A stretch of 64,000 bases of DNA from Adhaeribacter arboris (GCF_003023845.1 NZ_PYFT01000001.1:2604001-2668000), one strand, 5' to 3'. Positions 46,196-54,432 are shown, counted from the stretch's first letter. The notes: a model not told the origin generated them from the letters alone. Numbers and translations are program-made.

Positions 46196-46244
46196 GTGAA
46201 AACTTGAATAAAAGTTAGTAAGCGATTTTTATTCAAGTTTTCAC
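46196..46244. terminator. 18-bp perfect inverted repeat between convergent genes
   Basis: GTGAAAACTTGAATAAAA (46196-46213) is perfectly complementary to 46227-46244 across a 13-nt loop. It sits 34 bp after the permease stop and 106 bp before the end of the minus-strand DUF1080 gene. It is likely a two-way terminator, although it lacks a classic GC-rich stem and T tail. Confidence 0.6.
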
Positions 46245-46349
46245 GGTAGCTAGTGTTCCGTCAATTATAAAATGGCAGGTTGCTCACTTAAAATACCCTG
46301 ACTTAATAAATTACAACTATGGACTATCGCCTGTCGACCATGGACTAAT

Positions 46350-47235
46350 TTATTGCTCGAAATAAGCCGCGTACTGTTTCGGCAACTCGGGTAAATTTTT
46401 AATTTTTATGTCTTTGTAAAATACTTCGGCGGCTTCGCTTTGTAGTTGTAGTTTGCCTTTGGTAAGCGGGATAGTTTGCCCATTATCTACGTAGCGGGAA
46501 TTTTGCAGCACCATTACTACTTGGCCGTTCACAATATGTAAACTTTTGTCGCCGAAACAAATAAGCTCTATCTCGTTCCACTCGCCCTGCGGTTTTTCGC
46601 GGTCTTCGCTGCGCAAACAAAAACCACTGCGCTCGGTACCTTTCCCCAAAGGTAAAAAGGGTTGGCTGGCACTTGCCACCGTATTCATAGCTCCTTCGGG
46701 CAGGTAGGCCCGAATGTCAACGGCCGATGAAGCTATGGTCCAATAATCGCCCATGTGGCCTTCCATTATCTGAAATTCCTGCCCCAACATCCAGGCCCGC
46801 CAATAATCTTTACCGCTTTCCCCGATAGAATGGTATAAAACTCCCGAATCTTTCAGCAGGTTAGTCCGGGGTTCCCACTTTTTACTTCCCCATTTTACTT
46901 TTAGTTTCAGGTGGTAATTCTGAAATTCTTGTTTCGTGAAAACGCAACCGTAAATCTCACCACTGACCCGTAACACCGGGGCACCATCTTCTTCCACCAC
47001 CGTAAATACATTATTGGTATTTTTATTGTAGCCAATCGGTTGAATGGGAGTACCATCTGTATCCAGAGGAACTTCGCCTTTGTAGCCCACTTTATGGCGG
47101 TAGCTCAGGTACATTTCCCATTTACTCAAATCTTTATCAAGTAAATATTTCCCAATCATTTTTGGGATAAAAGGCACTCAAGCCGCCATAGGCAGCGGTG
47201 AGCAGGGCCAATAATAGCCAACTTTTACTTTTCAT
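46350..47235 (-). pseudogene. DUF1080 (3-keto-disaccharide hydrolase-type) protein, single-base frameshift after signal peptide
   Basis: The mature part is a full DUF1080 domain (concanavalin-like fold) of about 265 residues. Features include N-V-F-T-V-V-E-E, G-E-I-Y-G-C-V-F-T, K-W-G-S-K-K-W, D-S-G-V-L-Y-H, E-F-Q-I-M-E-G and the C-terminal Y-K-D-I-K-I-K-N-L. Members include secreted enzymes that cleave 3-keto-disaccharides. The leader (M-K-S-K-S-W-L-L-L-A, ending A-Y-G-G-L-S-A) begins at ATG 47235 but lies in another frame, which runs into a stop at ...W-E-I-F-T. Removing one A near 47148-47150 joins W-E directly to Y-L-L-D-K-D-L. The span is 886 bp, one base more than a multiple of three. 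It is either a real frameshift that blocks export or a sequence error. A GTG at 47177 could start a leaderless form. Family confidence is high; functional status is uncertain. Confidence 0.85.
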
Positions 47236-47721
47236 ATAAGTTCCAATTAAAGGTGAAAACAGCTTTGGGTTGTAACCAGATAACTAAATAAGCTCTGCTT
47301 TTTTCAGCCTATTCGTTTCTGGAACAAGGAGTTAATCTAATTCAAAAGTAAGCGCAAAGGGAAACCGGAATATGGTAAAAATCTATTTTATTATAGTATA
47401 TCTGCTGTCCAGGAAGAAATTTAAATTAATCTTATCCCCAATTGAAAAAGTATGTTCGGTTACTTGATCAAAAAACAGATAAAGCCTGGGGAGAATGCAG
47501 GAAAGGCAGGAATCACAAATAAAAGGCTATGAATTTCTAAGCCAATGGTTTGTTCTGGTAGCAAACAGGATTTAAACATTCAGGCTTTACCGAGAAAATA
47601 GCGTCTAGGATAATCTTTAGCGCCTAATAAGCTTGAATATTTAAAATTTAGTAATAAATTTAATTTTCATGTAGCTCATTCACAGAAGTTTAGTCTTAAC
47701 TACTGCTTAAGCACCTTCACC
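47236..47721. other. Divergent intergenic region
   Basis: 486 bp between the minus-strand DUF1080 gene and the plus-strand EACC1/caspase pair. It must hold both promoters. It is AT-rich (especially 47640-47680). I could not pick out a convincing -7 TAnnTTTG box or an operator. Confidence 0.4.
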
Positions 47722-48078
47722 ATGGAGATAAAAATTCTGCTTCCTCAGGAACAATCTAAACGCGGGGTTATTAACCTGAAAGATTTTATCGATAAAGCTT
47801 CGATTAATGGCGTGGAAAGTACGGAAATTGAAAGAGCAGCTCTTTTAAACGGACAAATGGGCGTGGGCGATTTACTCAATTCCGTTAAAACCATTGTGGA
47901 AGCCGCCACTGAACCTTTAGTAGAACTGGTGAAATGCTTACAGAAATACGCCGACAATTACCGCACGGTAATTACCATACCCACTAAGAACGGAAATATT
48001 GTGCTCAAGCACGGCCGAAGCATGAAACCCGAACAATTGAAAGAACTAGTTACGGCCATCCAACAGAACAATTTGTAA
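47722..48078 (+). CDS. Small EACC1-like effector-associated protein
   Basis: 118 residues. No signal peptide or membrane segment. The layout fits the 'effector-associated constant component 1' family: a short N-terminal strand region (M-E-I-K-I-L-L-P), a middle helix after G-V-G-D-L-L, a long helix ending L-Q-K-Y-A-D, a beta-hairpin (T-V-I-T-I-P, then N-G-N-I-V-L-K) and a final helix P-E-Q-L-K-E-L. EACC1 proteins are known from comparative genomics as the invariant partner beside varied effectors such as caspase-like proteases, probably linking a sensor to the effector. The caspase gene follows after 28 bp on the same strand, so the two are almost certainly co-transcribed. The family call is by eye from pattern and context. 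Confidence 0.7.
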   Translation: MEIKILLPQEQSKRGVINLKDFIDKASINGVESTEIERAALLNGQMGVGDLLNSVKTIVEAATEPLVELVKCLQKYADNYRTVITIPTKNGNIVLKHGRSMKPEQLKELVTAIQQNNL

Positions 48079-48106
48079 AACGCAGACGCTTGAAACCAAC
48101 AAGGCA

Positions 48107-50887
48107 GTGATTGATCATACGAACACCGTAGTACTATTAATCGGAGCCAGTGATTTTCCGGAAGATCCTACTATTACCCCTATCCCTAACGTTAAAGCCA
48201 ATATTTCCCGGTTTAAAGAAAGCTTAATTAATCCGGAAATTGTTGGGGTTCCGGAAGCTAATATTACTATTTCGCTAAACGAAACCAAGAGCCAGATTGA
48301 AAGAAAACTGCATGATCTGGCCGAAAAAACCCGGCATAAAAAATACACTTTATTGGTTTATTACACGGGTCATGGTATGCTTAGCTCCGAAGATTACGAG
48401 TTATACCTCACCACCCATTATACGCATAAAAAATACCTGGAAAGCGACGGCATTAACATTGAAGATTTTAAAAAAGACATTAAACGCTCAGCGGCCAGCC
48501 AGAAAATAGTGCTGCTCGACTGCTGCCACAGCGGTGCTATTATTGGTACCATGAACGATACGGCGAGTACTATTCAAGCAGAAATTAAAGGATTTGAAGG
48601 AACCTACGTCATGACTTCGGCGGCGGAAGATACGCCTTCGTTATTTCCGGTAGATAAGCCCGACCAACCCACTTATTTTACCGGTAAACTGCTGGAGATT
48701 ATTAATAGCGGTATTGAAAGTGATTGTGAATATTGCTCTTTAAGAGAAATTTATAATAAAATTGAATTCGATTTTCGGCAAGCAGGATTGCCCCGGCCTC
48801 AACAATCTAATTTTAACACCGCCGATCAGTTTTTCTTTTCCCGCAATAAGAAATATGAAAAACCTAAATCCGCCGATGAACAGGCGTGGGAAGTAGCCGT
48901 TCGCAAAAATACTAAATGGGCTTATCTGGACTTTGTCAAACAATTTCCCGAAAGTCGCTTGTCGGATGAGGCCAAGCTCCGAATTTACCAAATCGAAGAT
49001 AAAGAGTATTGGTTAGAGGCATCGGGCAAGAACACTATTTTTTCCTTATTAGAATACCTTAATAATTTCAGCAATGGGCAATTCGTAGAAGCCGCCAACC
49101 AAAAATTAGAAGCTTTAAGAAAAAAAGAAGAACAAGAAGAAGAAGAACAATACTGGAAACAAACGCTGCTGGTTAATAATTTAACTTCTTTCCAAAATTA
49201 CCTGGCTTTGTACCCCGACGGCCGGTTTGCGGCTAAGTGCCAAATTCAAATAGAAAGCATTAAGAAAGAAGAAGCGCAAAAAGAAGCCGATGCTTTACGC
49301 CAAAAAAAGCAGGAAGAACTACAAGCCGAACAAAAAAGAAAAGCCGAGCAAGTACAACAATTAAAGCAAGCAGCCGACCAGTTGCAGCAATCCGGACAAT
49401 ACGGGGAGGCTTTAGAACTCTTTAAACAAATTTTGCAAATACAACCCGGCCATTCCCCTAGCTTACAAGCGGCGAAACAATGCGAAAAGCTTATTCAGAA
49501 AAGAAAAGAATTAGAAAAAGAACCGTCCGAAAACCAGAAAGAAGCCGATTTATTAAAAATAAAGACAAGAGCCATTTACGGAATGGCCGGCTTGTTGGCG
49601 TTACTCGCTATATTTTTAATCTGGAAAAACTATTCCACTAGGTCAATTGCTACGGAGGCTAAAAAGAACAATAATCTAACTATTGTAAAGTTAAATTCAG
49701 GTTCTTCGCTCCTCCCCGACTCAATCAATAATAATAAGGATGCTACCTCCCCTCCTGCTTCCCTGCTCCACCAAGCTGATTCTCTTTTTGCGGCAAAACA
49801 ATATGCGACTGCCCTACTCCTTTATACCGCCAATAACCAAAATTTGCAGGCCGAGCAAATACAACGAGTAGCCTGGATTTATGAAAATGGCACGACAAAC
49901 AATGCTTCAGACATAAATTTACTACAAGCTTTCCGGTGGTATAAAAAGGCGGCTCAGGCTGGTAATCGCGGGGCTATGGTTAAGTTGGCTAATTTTTATA
50001 ATAAGGGCATAAAAGGAATGTTATCTCCCCGAAAAGATTCGGCCTTATTTTGGTTTAAATCAGGAGCCCAGCTCGGTGATAGCCTGGCTATGTACACAGT
50101 AGGATTCATGTACCATACGGGAGATGGGATAAATAAAAACAAAGATTCAGCCGCAGTATGGCTTCAACTAGCGGCCGATCGTGGCATTAAAAAGGCAAAG
50201 GAACTGCTTTTAACATCTACTACCCCGAGTAGTTCCTTACCTAACTCAACTAAGTTACCTAATAAGGCTCTTCATTTAAGTAATGCTAAACTAACAAATA
50301 CAACTAAATCACCGGCGAAAAAAATAGAAAACCTCTCCTCTGGACCGGAAGATAAAGCAGATAAATTAACCCTATTGCGCCAAGCTGACCATTATTATGT
50401 AACCAGGCAGTACCTGGCAGCTTTAAACGCTTACTTAAAATACCCGGATAATTTAAGCGGAGAACAGTGTTTTCGTTTGGGCCGGATATACCAAAATGGC
50501 CAGGGCGTTAGCCAAAATTACCCCGAAGCGCTGCGTTGGTACCAAAAAGCCGCCGAAAAAGGGCATGCTTTGGCCATGAACGACTTAGGCTACATGCATA
50601 AAGCAGGACAAGGCGTTACGCCCAATTTTACCGAAGCAATGGCCTGGTACCAAAAAGCAGCGGCTAAAGGCGAAGCCCGAGCTATGAATAACATGGGCTT
50701 TATGTATCGTAATGGCTTAGGGGTAGCTCATAACGATTCGGTAGCCCTAAACTGGTATCTGAAAGCCGCTGAAAAAGGGGATATACTGGCCATGAAAAAT
50801 TTAGGCAATATGTACCGGGATGGCATTGGCGTAAAGAAAAGCAAACGCGAAGCGGCTAAGTGGTACAAAAAAGCTGGGGTAAAATAA
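48107..50887 (+). CDS. Membrane-anchored caspase-like (C14) protease with coiled coil and Sel1 repeats
   Basis: 926 residues from a GTG start; AAGG just upstream and the 28-bp gap to EACC1 support it. Residues 1 to about 245 form a caspase/metacaspase domain with the catalytic dyad His89 (Y-Y-T-G-H-G) and Cys140 (L-L-D-C-C-H-S-G). An A-W-E-V-A-type helical region follows (about 260-370), then a charged coiled coil (about 335-480, E/K/Q-rich) and a TPR-like pair. One membrane helix lies at about 488-507 (M-A-G-L-L-A-L-L-A-I-F-L-I-W). The remainder carries two sets of Sel1-like repeats (A-x-x-W-Y-x-K-A-A-x-x-G), about 3 and then 4-5 copies. With no signal peptide, the protease probably faces the cytoplasm and the Sel1 part may lie outside the inner membrane. 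Likely role: a suicide or defence protease switched on by a partner. The role is inferred from family and context. Confidence 0.88.
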   Translation: MIDHTNTVVLLIGASDFPEDPTITPIPNVKANISRFKESLINPEIVGVPEANITISLNETKSQIERKLHDLAEKTRHKKYTLLVYYTGHGMLSSEDYELYLTTHYTHKKYLESDGINIEDFKKDIKRSAASQKIVLLDCCHSGAIIGTMNDTASTIQAEIKGFEGTYVMTSAAEDTPSLFPVDKPDQPTYFTGKLLEIINSGIESDCEYCSLREIYNKIEFDFRQAGLPRPQQSNFNTADQFFFSRNKKYEKPKSADEQAWEVAVRKNTKWAYLDFVKQFPESRLSDEAKLRIYQIEDKEYWLEASGKNTIFSLLEYLNNFSNGQFVEAANQKLEALRKKEEQEEEEQYWKQTLLVNNLTSFQNYLALYPDGRFAAKCQIQIESIKKEEAQKEADALRQKKQEELQAEQKRKAEQVQQLKQAADQLQQSGQYGEALELFKQILQIQPGHSPSLQAAKQCEKLIQKRKELEKEPSENQKEADLLKIKTRAIYGMAGLLALLAIFLIWKNYSTRSIATEAKKNNNLTIVKLNSGSSLLPDSINNNKDATSPPASLLHQADSLFAAKQYATALLLYTANNQNLQAEQIQRVAWIYENGTTNNASDINLLQAFRWYKKAAQAGNRGAMVKLANFYNKGIKGMLSPRKDSALFWFKSGAQLGDSLAMYTVGFMYHTGDGINKNKDSAAVWLQLAADRGIKKAKELLLTSTTPSSSLPNSTKLPNKALHLSNAKLTNTTKSPAKKIENLSSGPEDKADKLTLLRQADHYYVTRQYLAALNAYLKYPDNLSGEQCFRLGRIYQNGQGVSQNYPEALRWYQKAAEKGHALAMNDLGYMHKAGQGVTPNFTEAMAWYQKAAAKGEARAMNNMGFMYRNGLGVAHNDSVALNWYLKAAEKGDILAMKNLGNMYRDGIGVKKSKREAAKWYKKAGVK

Positions 50888-51002
50888 TAATTATCTATTT
50901 ACTAATCTCTAAGTTTTATTCTTGAACCAGTTCTTAGTTTTTTAATCTATTGTACACCAAACTTTTATCTACTAATACCTTGCAGAATTCTAACTAAAAA
51001 CT

Positions 51003-51371
51003 CTATCCCGTTGCGTTGCCTGGTTCCCGGTATTTAAATCCCCAGCCCGCCATTTCCTGAAGTACCGGGCCGAGTTCTTGCCCGGATGGGGTTAAACTAT
51101 ATTCCACGTGCGGGGGTACTACGGCCAGGGCTTTCCGGAAAACCAGTTGGTCAACTTCCAATTCTTTTAAGTGCTGAATCAGCATTTTTTCGGTAATAGC
51201 CGGAATTAACTTTTTTAACTCACTGTACCTACGCGGCCCCGGGAGCAGGTTATAAATAATGAGGGGCTTCCAGCGGCCACCAATTTTGCTCAGCGTAAAG
51301 GTAACCGGACAGTCATACAAAGCGGTGGTTTTGTTACTATGGTTCGTAGAAGCTTCTTTTACTTTTGTCAT
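51003..51371 (-). CDS. HxlR-family winged-helix transcription regulator
   Basis: 122 residues from ATG 51371 (M-T-K-V-K-E-A). An upstream in-frame ATG at 51449 would run across the shared promoter and add 26 unrelated residues, so I rejected it. HxlR core: C-P-V-T-F-T-L-S-K-I-G-G-R-W-K, then L-L-x-G-P-R-R-Y-S-E-L and the recognition helix A-I-T-E-K-M-L-I-Q-H-L. Cys21 sits at the place where redox-sensing HxlR proteins such as YodB and HypR carry their reactive cysteine. Divergent from the NmrA-like gene with 95 bp between the two starts. It likely represses that gene and perhaps itself, and may respond to electrophiles or oxidants. Confidence 0.9.
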   Translation of the reverse strand: MTKVKEASTNHSNKTTALYDCPVTFTLSKIGGRWKPLIIYNLLPGPRRYSELKKLIPAITEKMLIQHLKELEVDQLVFRKALAVVPPHVEYSLTPSGQELGPVLQEMAGWGFKYREPGNATG

Positions 51372-51406
51372 ATAATTAGGGCAGGTTATACCTACTTTAG
51401 GGTAAG

Positions 51407-51440
51407 TACTTGTAAAAAAGTAAGTACAAATATACCTTTG
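51407..51440 (+). promoter_or_regulatory. Promoter of the NmrA-like gene with overlapping HxlR operator
   Basis: TTG (51410-51412), a 20-bp spacer and TACCTTTG (51433-51440) exactly match the Bacteroidota promoter layout. TACTT-gtaaaa-AAGTA (51407-51422) is an inverted repeat covering the -33 element and part of the spacer. It resembles TACT...AGTA operators of YodB-type HxlR regulators. TAAGTAC also occurs twice (51403-51409 and 51421-51427). A bound regulator here would block the promoter. Confidence 0.72.
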
Positions 51441-51466
51441 GTGCCTCACTAATCAAACCTAAAATT

Positions 51467-52357
51467 ATGAAATACGTTGTAACCGGTTCTTTAGGACACA
51501 TCAGCAAACCTTTAGCCGAAAGATTAATTCAGGCGGGCCACCAAGTAACCATTATCAGCAGCAATGCCGGTAAAATTTCTGAAATTGAAAAATTAGGTGC
51601 AACTGCCGCTATTGGTTCGGTAGAAGATACGGCTTTTTTAACCCAGGCCTTTACCGGAGCCGATGCTGTTTATACCATGGTACCTCCTACTATATCTGCT
51701 CCTGATTGGCGTCAGCATATAGCCAAAGTAGGTAAGAATTATGCCGAAGCTATCCGGGCTACCGGGGTAAAATACGTGGTAAACTTAAGTAGTATGGGCG
51801 CGCACATGCCGGAAGGTTGCGGTCCGGTAAGCGGAATATATTATGTAGAACAAGCTTTAAATGAATTGGAAGGTGTGGCGGTAAAGCATTTGCGTCCCGG
51901 CTTTTTCTACTACAATTTCCTGGCGAATGCAGGTATGGTAAAGCACATGGGTATTATCGGCGGAAATTACGGTTCAGATACCAAAATGGTATTAGTCGCG
52001 ACGGATGATATTGCAGAAGTGGCCGCCGAAGAATTATTAAATTTAAATTTTACGGGTAAAAGTGTCCGGTATATTGTTTCCGACGAACGCCGCACCCAGG
52101 AAATAGCGACAATTTTTGGTCAGGCCGTAGGAAAACCTGATTTGCACTGGGTTGATTTTCCCGACCAGGATACGCTGGGCGCCATGCTGCAAAACGGTTT
52201 ACCCGAAGACGTAGCGAAAAATTACACCGAAATGGGAGCCGCAATCCGCAGCGAGGAGATGTTCTCGGATTATCGCCAGCAGAAATCGATTAAACTAAGT
52301 AAAACGAAATTAGAAGCTTTTGCCCCATCCTTTGCGCAGGCTTATGCGCAAGTTTAA
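51467..52357 (+). CDS. NmrA-like NAD(P)-binding oxidoreductase
   Basis: 296 residues, atypical short-chain dehydrogenase fold. The N-terminal nucleotide-binding segment is V-V-T-G-S-L-G-H-I-S. Next come I-I-S-S-N, G-S-V-E-D-T-A-F-L (typical of NmrA/YtfG proteins) and V-N-L-S-S-M-G-A-H. H-L-R-P-G-F-F-Y-Y-N is the conserved segment of the NmrA group. The classical Y-x-x-x-K catalytic pair is not obvious. Relatives include quinone oxidoreductases and redox sensors that bind NAD(P) without strong catalysis. Pairing with a divergent HxlR regulator is a common arrangement for quinone/electrophile stress genes. Substrate unknown. Confidence 0.88.
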   Translation: MKYVVTGSLGHISKPLAERLIQAGHQVTIISSNAGKISEIEKLGATAAIGSVEDTAFLTQAFTGADAVYTMVPPTISAPDWRQHIAKVGKNYAEAIRATGVKYVVNLSSMGAHMPEGCGPVSGIYYVEQALNELEGVAVKHLRPGFFYYNFLANAGMVKHMGIIGGNYGSDTKMVLVATDDIAEVAAEELLNLNFTGKSVRYIVSDERRTQEIATIFGQAVGKPDLHWVDFPDQDTLGAMLQNGLPEDVAKNYTEMGAAIRSEEMFSDYRQQKSIKLSKTKLEAFAPSFAQAYAQV

Positions 52358-52384
52358 AAAGAAGGGGTTCAAGCCCCTTTTTTT
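52356..52384 (+). terminator. Terminator after the NmrA-like gene
   Basis: AAAAAGAAGGGG, loop TTCAAG, then CCCCTTTTTTT, overlapping the stop codon by two bases. A short GC stem with a good T tail. Confidence 0.8.
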
Positions 52385-52394
52385 AAGCTACTCA

Positions 52395-52434
52395 ATCTAT
52401 TTACTTCTATAATGATCTATTTACTTCTATAATC
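52395..52434. repeat. 20-bp tandem duplication
   Basis: ATCTATTTACTTCTATAATG is followed directly by the same 20 bases with only the last base changed (G to C). Two copies only, non-coding. Confidence 0.9.
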
Positions 52435-53131
52435 TTGTGAAATTACTTTAAAGTTTAATCCAACTTAGAAAAGAAACCTTGCTTATTTAGTAGCCATAAG
52501 CATTCAGGAAGCCTACCTGCCTTTTCAAACCACTCCTTTAAATAGCCACAAATGTATCGTTAGTACTGAACGTAGCAGATCTTAATCCGTATTTGTGTAC
52601 TAAGCAAAATAATGTTCAACCTGGTAAGCTGGTTTTGGTAATTGCCTTTAATCCGAAACATTGCTTTCATTCCGGTTTCTAACTCCTAGCTTACAACTCC
52701 GGTAAATTGGAGGTTCTATTTAACTAATTAATTTTAAATACTTTATAATAGGTTGAGCTTTATTGATCAATAAAAAGGAAAAATAGGCTGGAAATAAATA
52801 GAACCTTTACCGGATAAAACAGCCCTAAATAAAGATTTTCCCATAATAGTTTTACTAAAAATCTATTTAGTACATTAATAAACTTTTATATATTTGGGAA
52901 ATATTAAAGATAGCTATTAATGATTATACGCCTATGTAAAAAAATAACTCTCTCTTTATTCGCCTTTTAAGTGCAATTATACTTGCTTAACGGAAGCCTT
53001 AGTTGTATTTCATCTGACCTGAATTTTCTAAACTTATTTTATTTCCTTTAAATGCCTCTTATATAGAAGCAAGTAATGCATTTGCGTTCTTTTAGCTTAT
53101 TCGTTCATTTAAACTAAATCAATCTTTAATC
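52435..53131. other. AT-rich gap before the TM2 lipoprotein gene
   Basis: About 700 bp with no reading frame I can support on either strand and no clear hairpin. It presumably contains the promoter for the 53132 gene. I could not assign one. Confidence 0.4.
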
Positions 53132-53749
53132 ATGAAAATAAAGTTTTTACTAGCTAACCTTATTGTAGTTCTTTTATTATCCGCTTGTGCCAGAGAAACC
53201 TATTATTTCCCGAAAGTAGGTGATCCTTACGGCAGCTATCATAAAAAAGCCACTCCCGCTCCGGCTACAACTCCTGATAAAGTAATCACGGCTGAGGAAA
53301 TGGTAACTGAACCAACGCCAGTAAATGAAGTGGCTTTAACTGCCTCCGTTAACAAAATAGCTGTAGCTCCCGTTAAATCCGATGTTACGGCCATTAAATC
53401 GGTTAGTACGGTTAAAAAAGCTAAAATTTCTAAAATTGCCGAAATTAAAGCCGCTTTAAAGGTTAAAAAACAAATTAAAGCGGTTGTTAAAGCCGCTGAA
53501 AAGAAAGAAAAAGCGGCTAACCCCGCTGAAGCCGCTTCCGGAAAAAGCCAGTTAGTGGCGGCGGTCCTTGCTTTTGTAGTGGGTTACGTAGGAATTCACC
53601 GTTTTTATTTGGGTTATACGGGCATTGGTATTGCGCAGGTGTTAACTTTAGGTGGTTGCGGCATTTGGGCGCTTATCGACCTGATCCGGATTCTGATGGG
53701 CGACTTAAAACCAAAAGATGGTGATTACACGGAAAAATTGGATTTCTAA
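53132..53749 (+). CDS. TM2-domain lipoprotein
   Basis: 205 residues. A type II signal peptide with lipobox L-L-S-A-C predicts lipidation at Cys19. Residues about 25-130 form a low-complexity Ala/Lys/Val-rich spacer (for example K-K-A-K-I-S-K-I-A-E-I-K-A-A-L-K). The C-terminal ~65 residues are a TM2 domain: V-A-A-V-L-A-F-V-V-G-Y-V-G-I-H-R-F-Y-L-G, then a second hydrophobic segment L-G-G-C-G-I-W-A-L-I-D-L-I-R. The combination of a lipid anchor, charged spacer and two membrane segments is unusual but recurs in Bacteroidota. The overlapping next gene (DUF2752) is a frequent TM2 partner. Function unknown. Confidence 0.88.
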   Translation: MKIKFLLANLIVVLLLSACARETYYFPKVGDPYGSYHKKATPAPATTPDKVITAEEMVTEPTPVNEVALTASVNKIAVAPVKSDVTAIKSVSTVKKAKISKIAEIKAALKVKKQIKAVVKAAEKKEKAANPAEAASGKSQLVAAVLAFVVGYVGIHRFYLGYTGIGIAQVLTLGGCGIWALIDLIRILMGDLKPKDGDYTEKLDF

Positions 53750-54053
53750 AAATTTCAAAATATTGTCGTACGGTAAAATCAGCGGGTATATTCTTATTCC
53801 GGTTATCCTTTTGCTTTTACCTGCCGATCAATTTGATACCGGTACTTCGCTTTGTTTGAGTAAGCTCTTACTGCATACCGAGTGTTACGGCTGTGGCATG
53901 ATGCGCGCCATTATGCACCTGATTCATTTTGATTTTAGTACGGCACTTCATTTTAATAAATTATCTGTGATTGTTTTTCCCTTGCTGGGTTATTTGTGGG
54001 CACAATCCTTCCTGCGCGAAGTAGCTAGACACCGTCCGTACCGGCGAGGATAA
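53718..54053 (+). CDS. DUF2752 membrane protein
   Basis: 111 residues, overlapping the TM2 gene by 32 bp. A later in-frame TTG at 53763 could also be the start and would avoid the overlap. The family mark is H-T-E-C-Y-G-C-G-M-M-R-A with two closely spaced cysteines, followed by D-F-S-T-A-L-H-F-N and a second membrane helix (V-I-V-F-P-L-L-G-Y-L-W). A first membrane helix lies near residues 20-40. The function of DUF2752 is not known. Gene overlap indicates coupled translation with the TM2 lipoprotein. Confidence 0.85.
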   Translation: MVITRKNWISKNFKILSYGKISGYILIPVILLLLPADQFDTGTSLCLSKLLLHTECYGCGMMRAIMHLIHFDFSTALHFNKLSVIVFPLLGYLWAQSFLREVARHRPYRRG

Positions 54054-54054
54054 T

Positions 54055-54105
54055 CCGTAAAATAAAAAAGGATGGCTATGAAAGCCATCCTTTTTTATTT
54101 TACGG
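54055..54105. terminator. Two-way terminator between convergent genes
   Basis: A perfect 23-bp inverted repeat (54055-54077 with 54083-54105) around the 5-nt loop ATGAA. The core is AAGGATGGCT / AGCCATCCTT flanked by A and T runs, so it works in both directions. It lies between the DUF2752 gene and the minus-strand ArsR gene. Confidence 0.95.
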
Positions 54106-54117
54106 TTAGTAGTTTAA

Positions 54118-54432
54118 TTAAATATCCGTGCAGCACTCTTCCAGGCAATCGATAACATCAATAAGCTTGGGAATAGAAAGGGAGTAATAAATTTTGGTAC
54201 CCACTTTAAAAGAAGAAAGTACTCCTTTATCTTTTAGGGTAATCAAATGCTGAGAAGCAATGGCTTGCGGTAAATCTAAATACTTATAAATTTCCGTTAC
54301 CGTCATTTTTTCTTCTTTTCCTAAAAGATCAACAATCGCAAGGCGCTTCGGATGAGCTAACACCTTGAGCATCGAGGCAGCTTTGTCTATCTTTTTAGAC
54401 TCCACTCTCGACAATAAATTTCTCATACTCAT
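54118..54432 (-). CDS. ArsR/SmtB-family winged-helix regulator
   Basis: 104 residues from ATG 54432; another ATG two codons later (54426) is equally possible. Typical ArsR core: A-x-M-L-K-V-L-A-H-P-K-R-L-A-I-V-D-L-L, T-V-T-E-I-Y-K-Y-L-D-L-P-Q-A-I-A-S-Q-H-L and the wing V-G-T-K-I-Y-Y-S-L. The alpha-3 metal site E-L-C-V-C-D of ArsR/SmtB metal sensors is absent. Instead the C-terminus ends C-L-E-E-C-C-T-D-I, three cysteines that could sense metal or redox. Divergent from anmK with 125 bp between starts. A weak inverted repeat TTCAA-gtgcaa-TTGAA (54491-54506) lies in that gap. Confidence 0.88.
   Translation of the reverse strand: MSMRNLLSRVESKKIDKAASMLKVLAHPKRLAIVDLLGKEEKMTVTEIYKYLDLPQAIASQHLITLKDKGVLSSFKVGTKIYYSLSIPKLIDVIDCLEECCTDI

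Noticed and set aside
48115-48991. Minus-strand frames under the caspase gene
   Set aside because: The plus-strand frame has clear catalytic motifs and continues for 926 codons. The antisense frames show no features.
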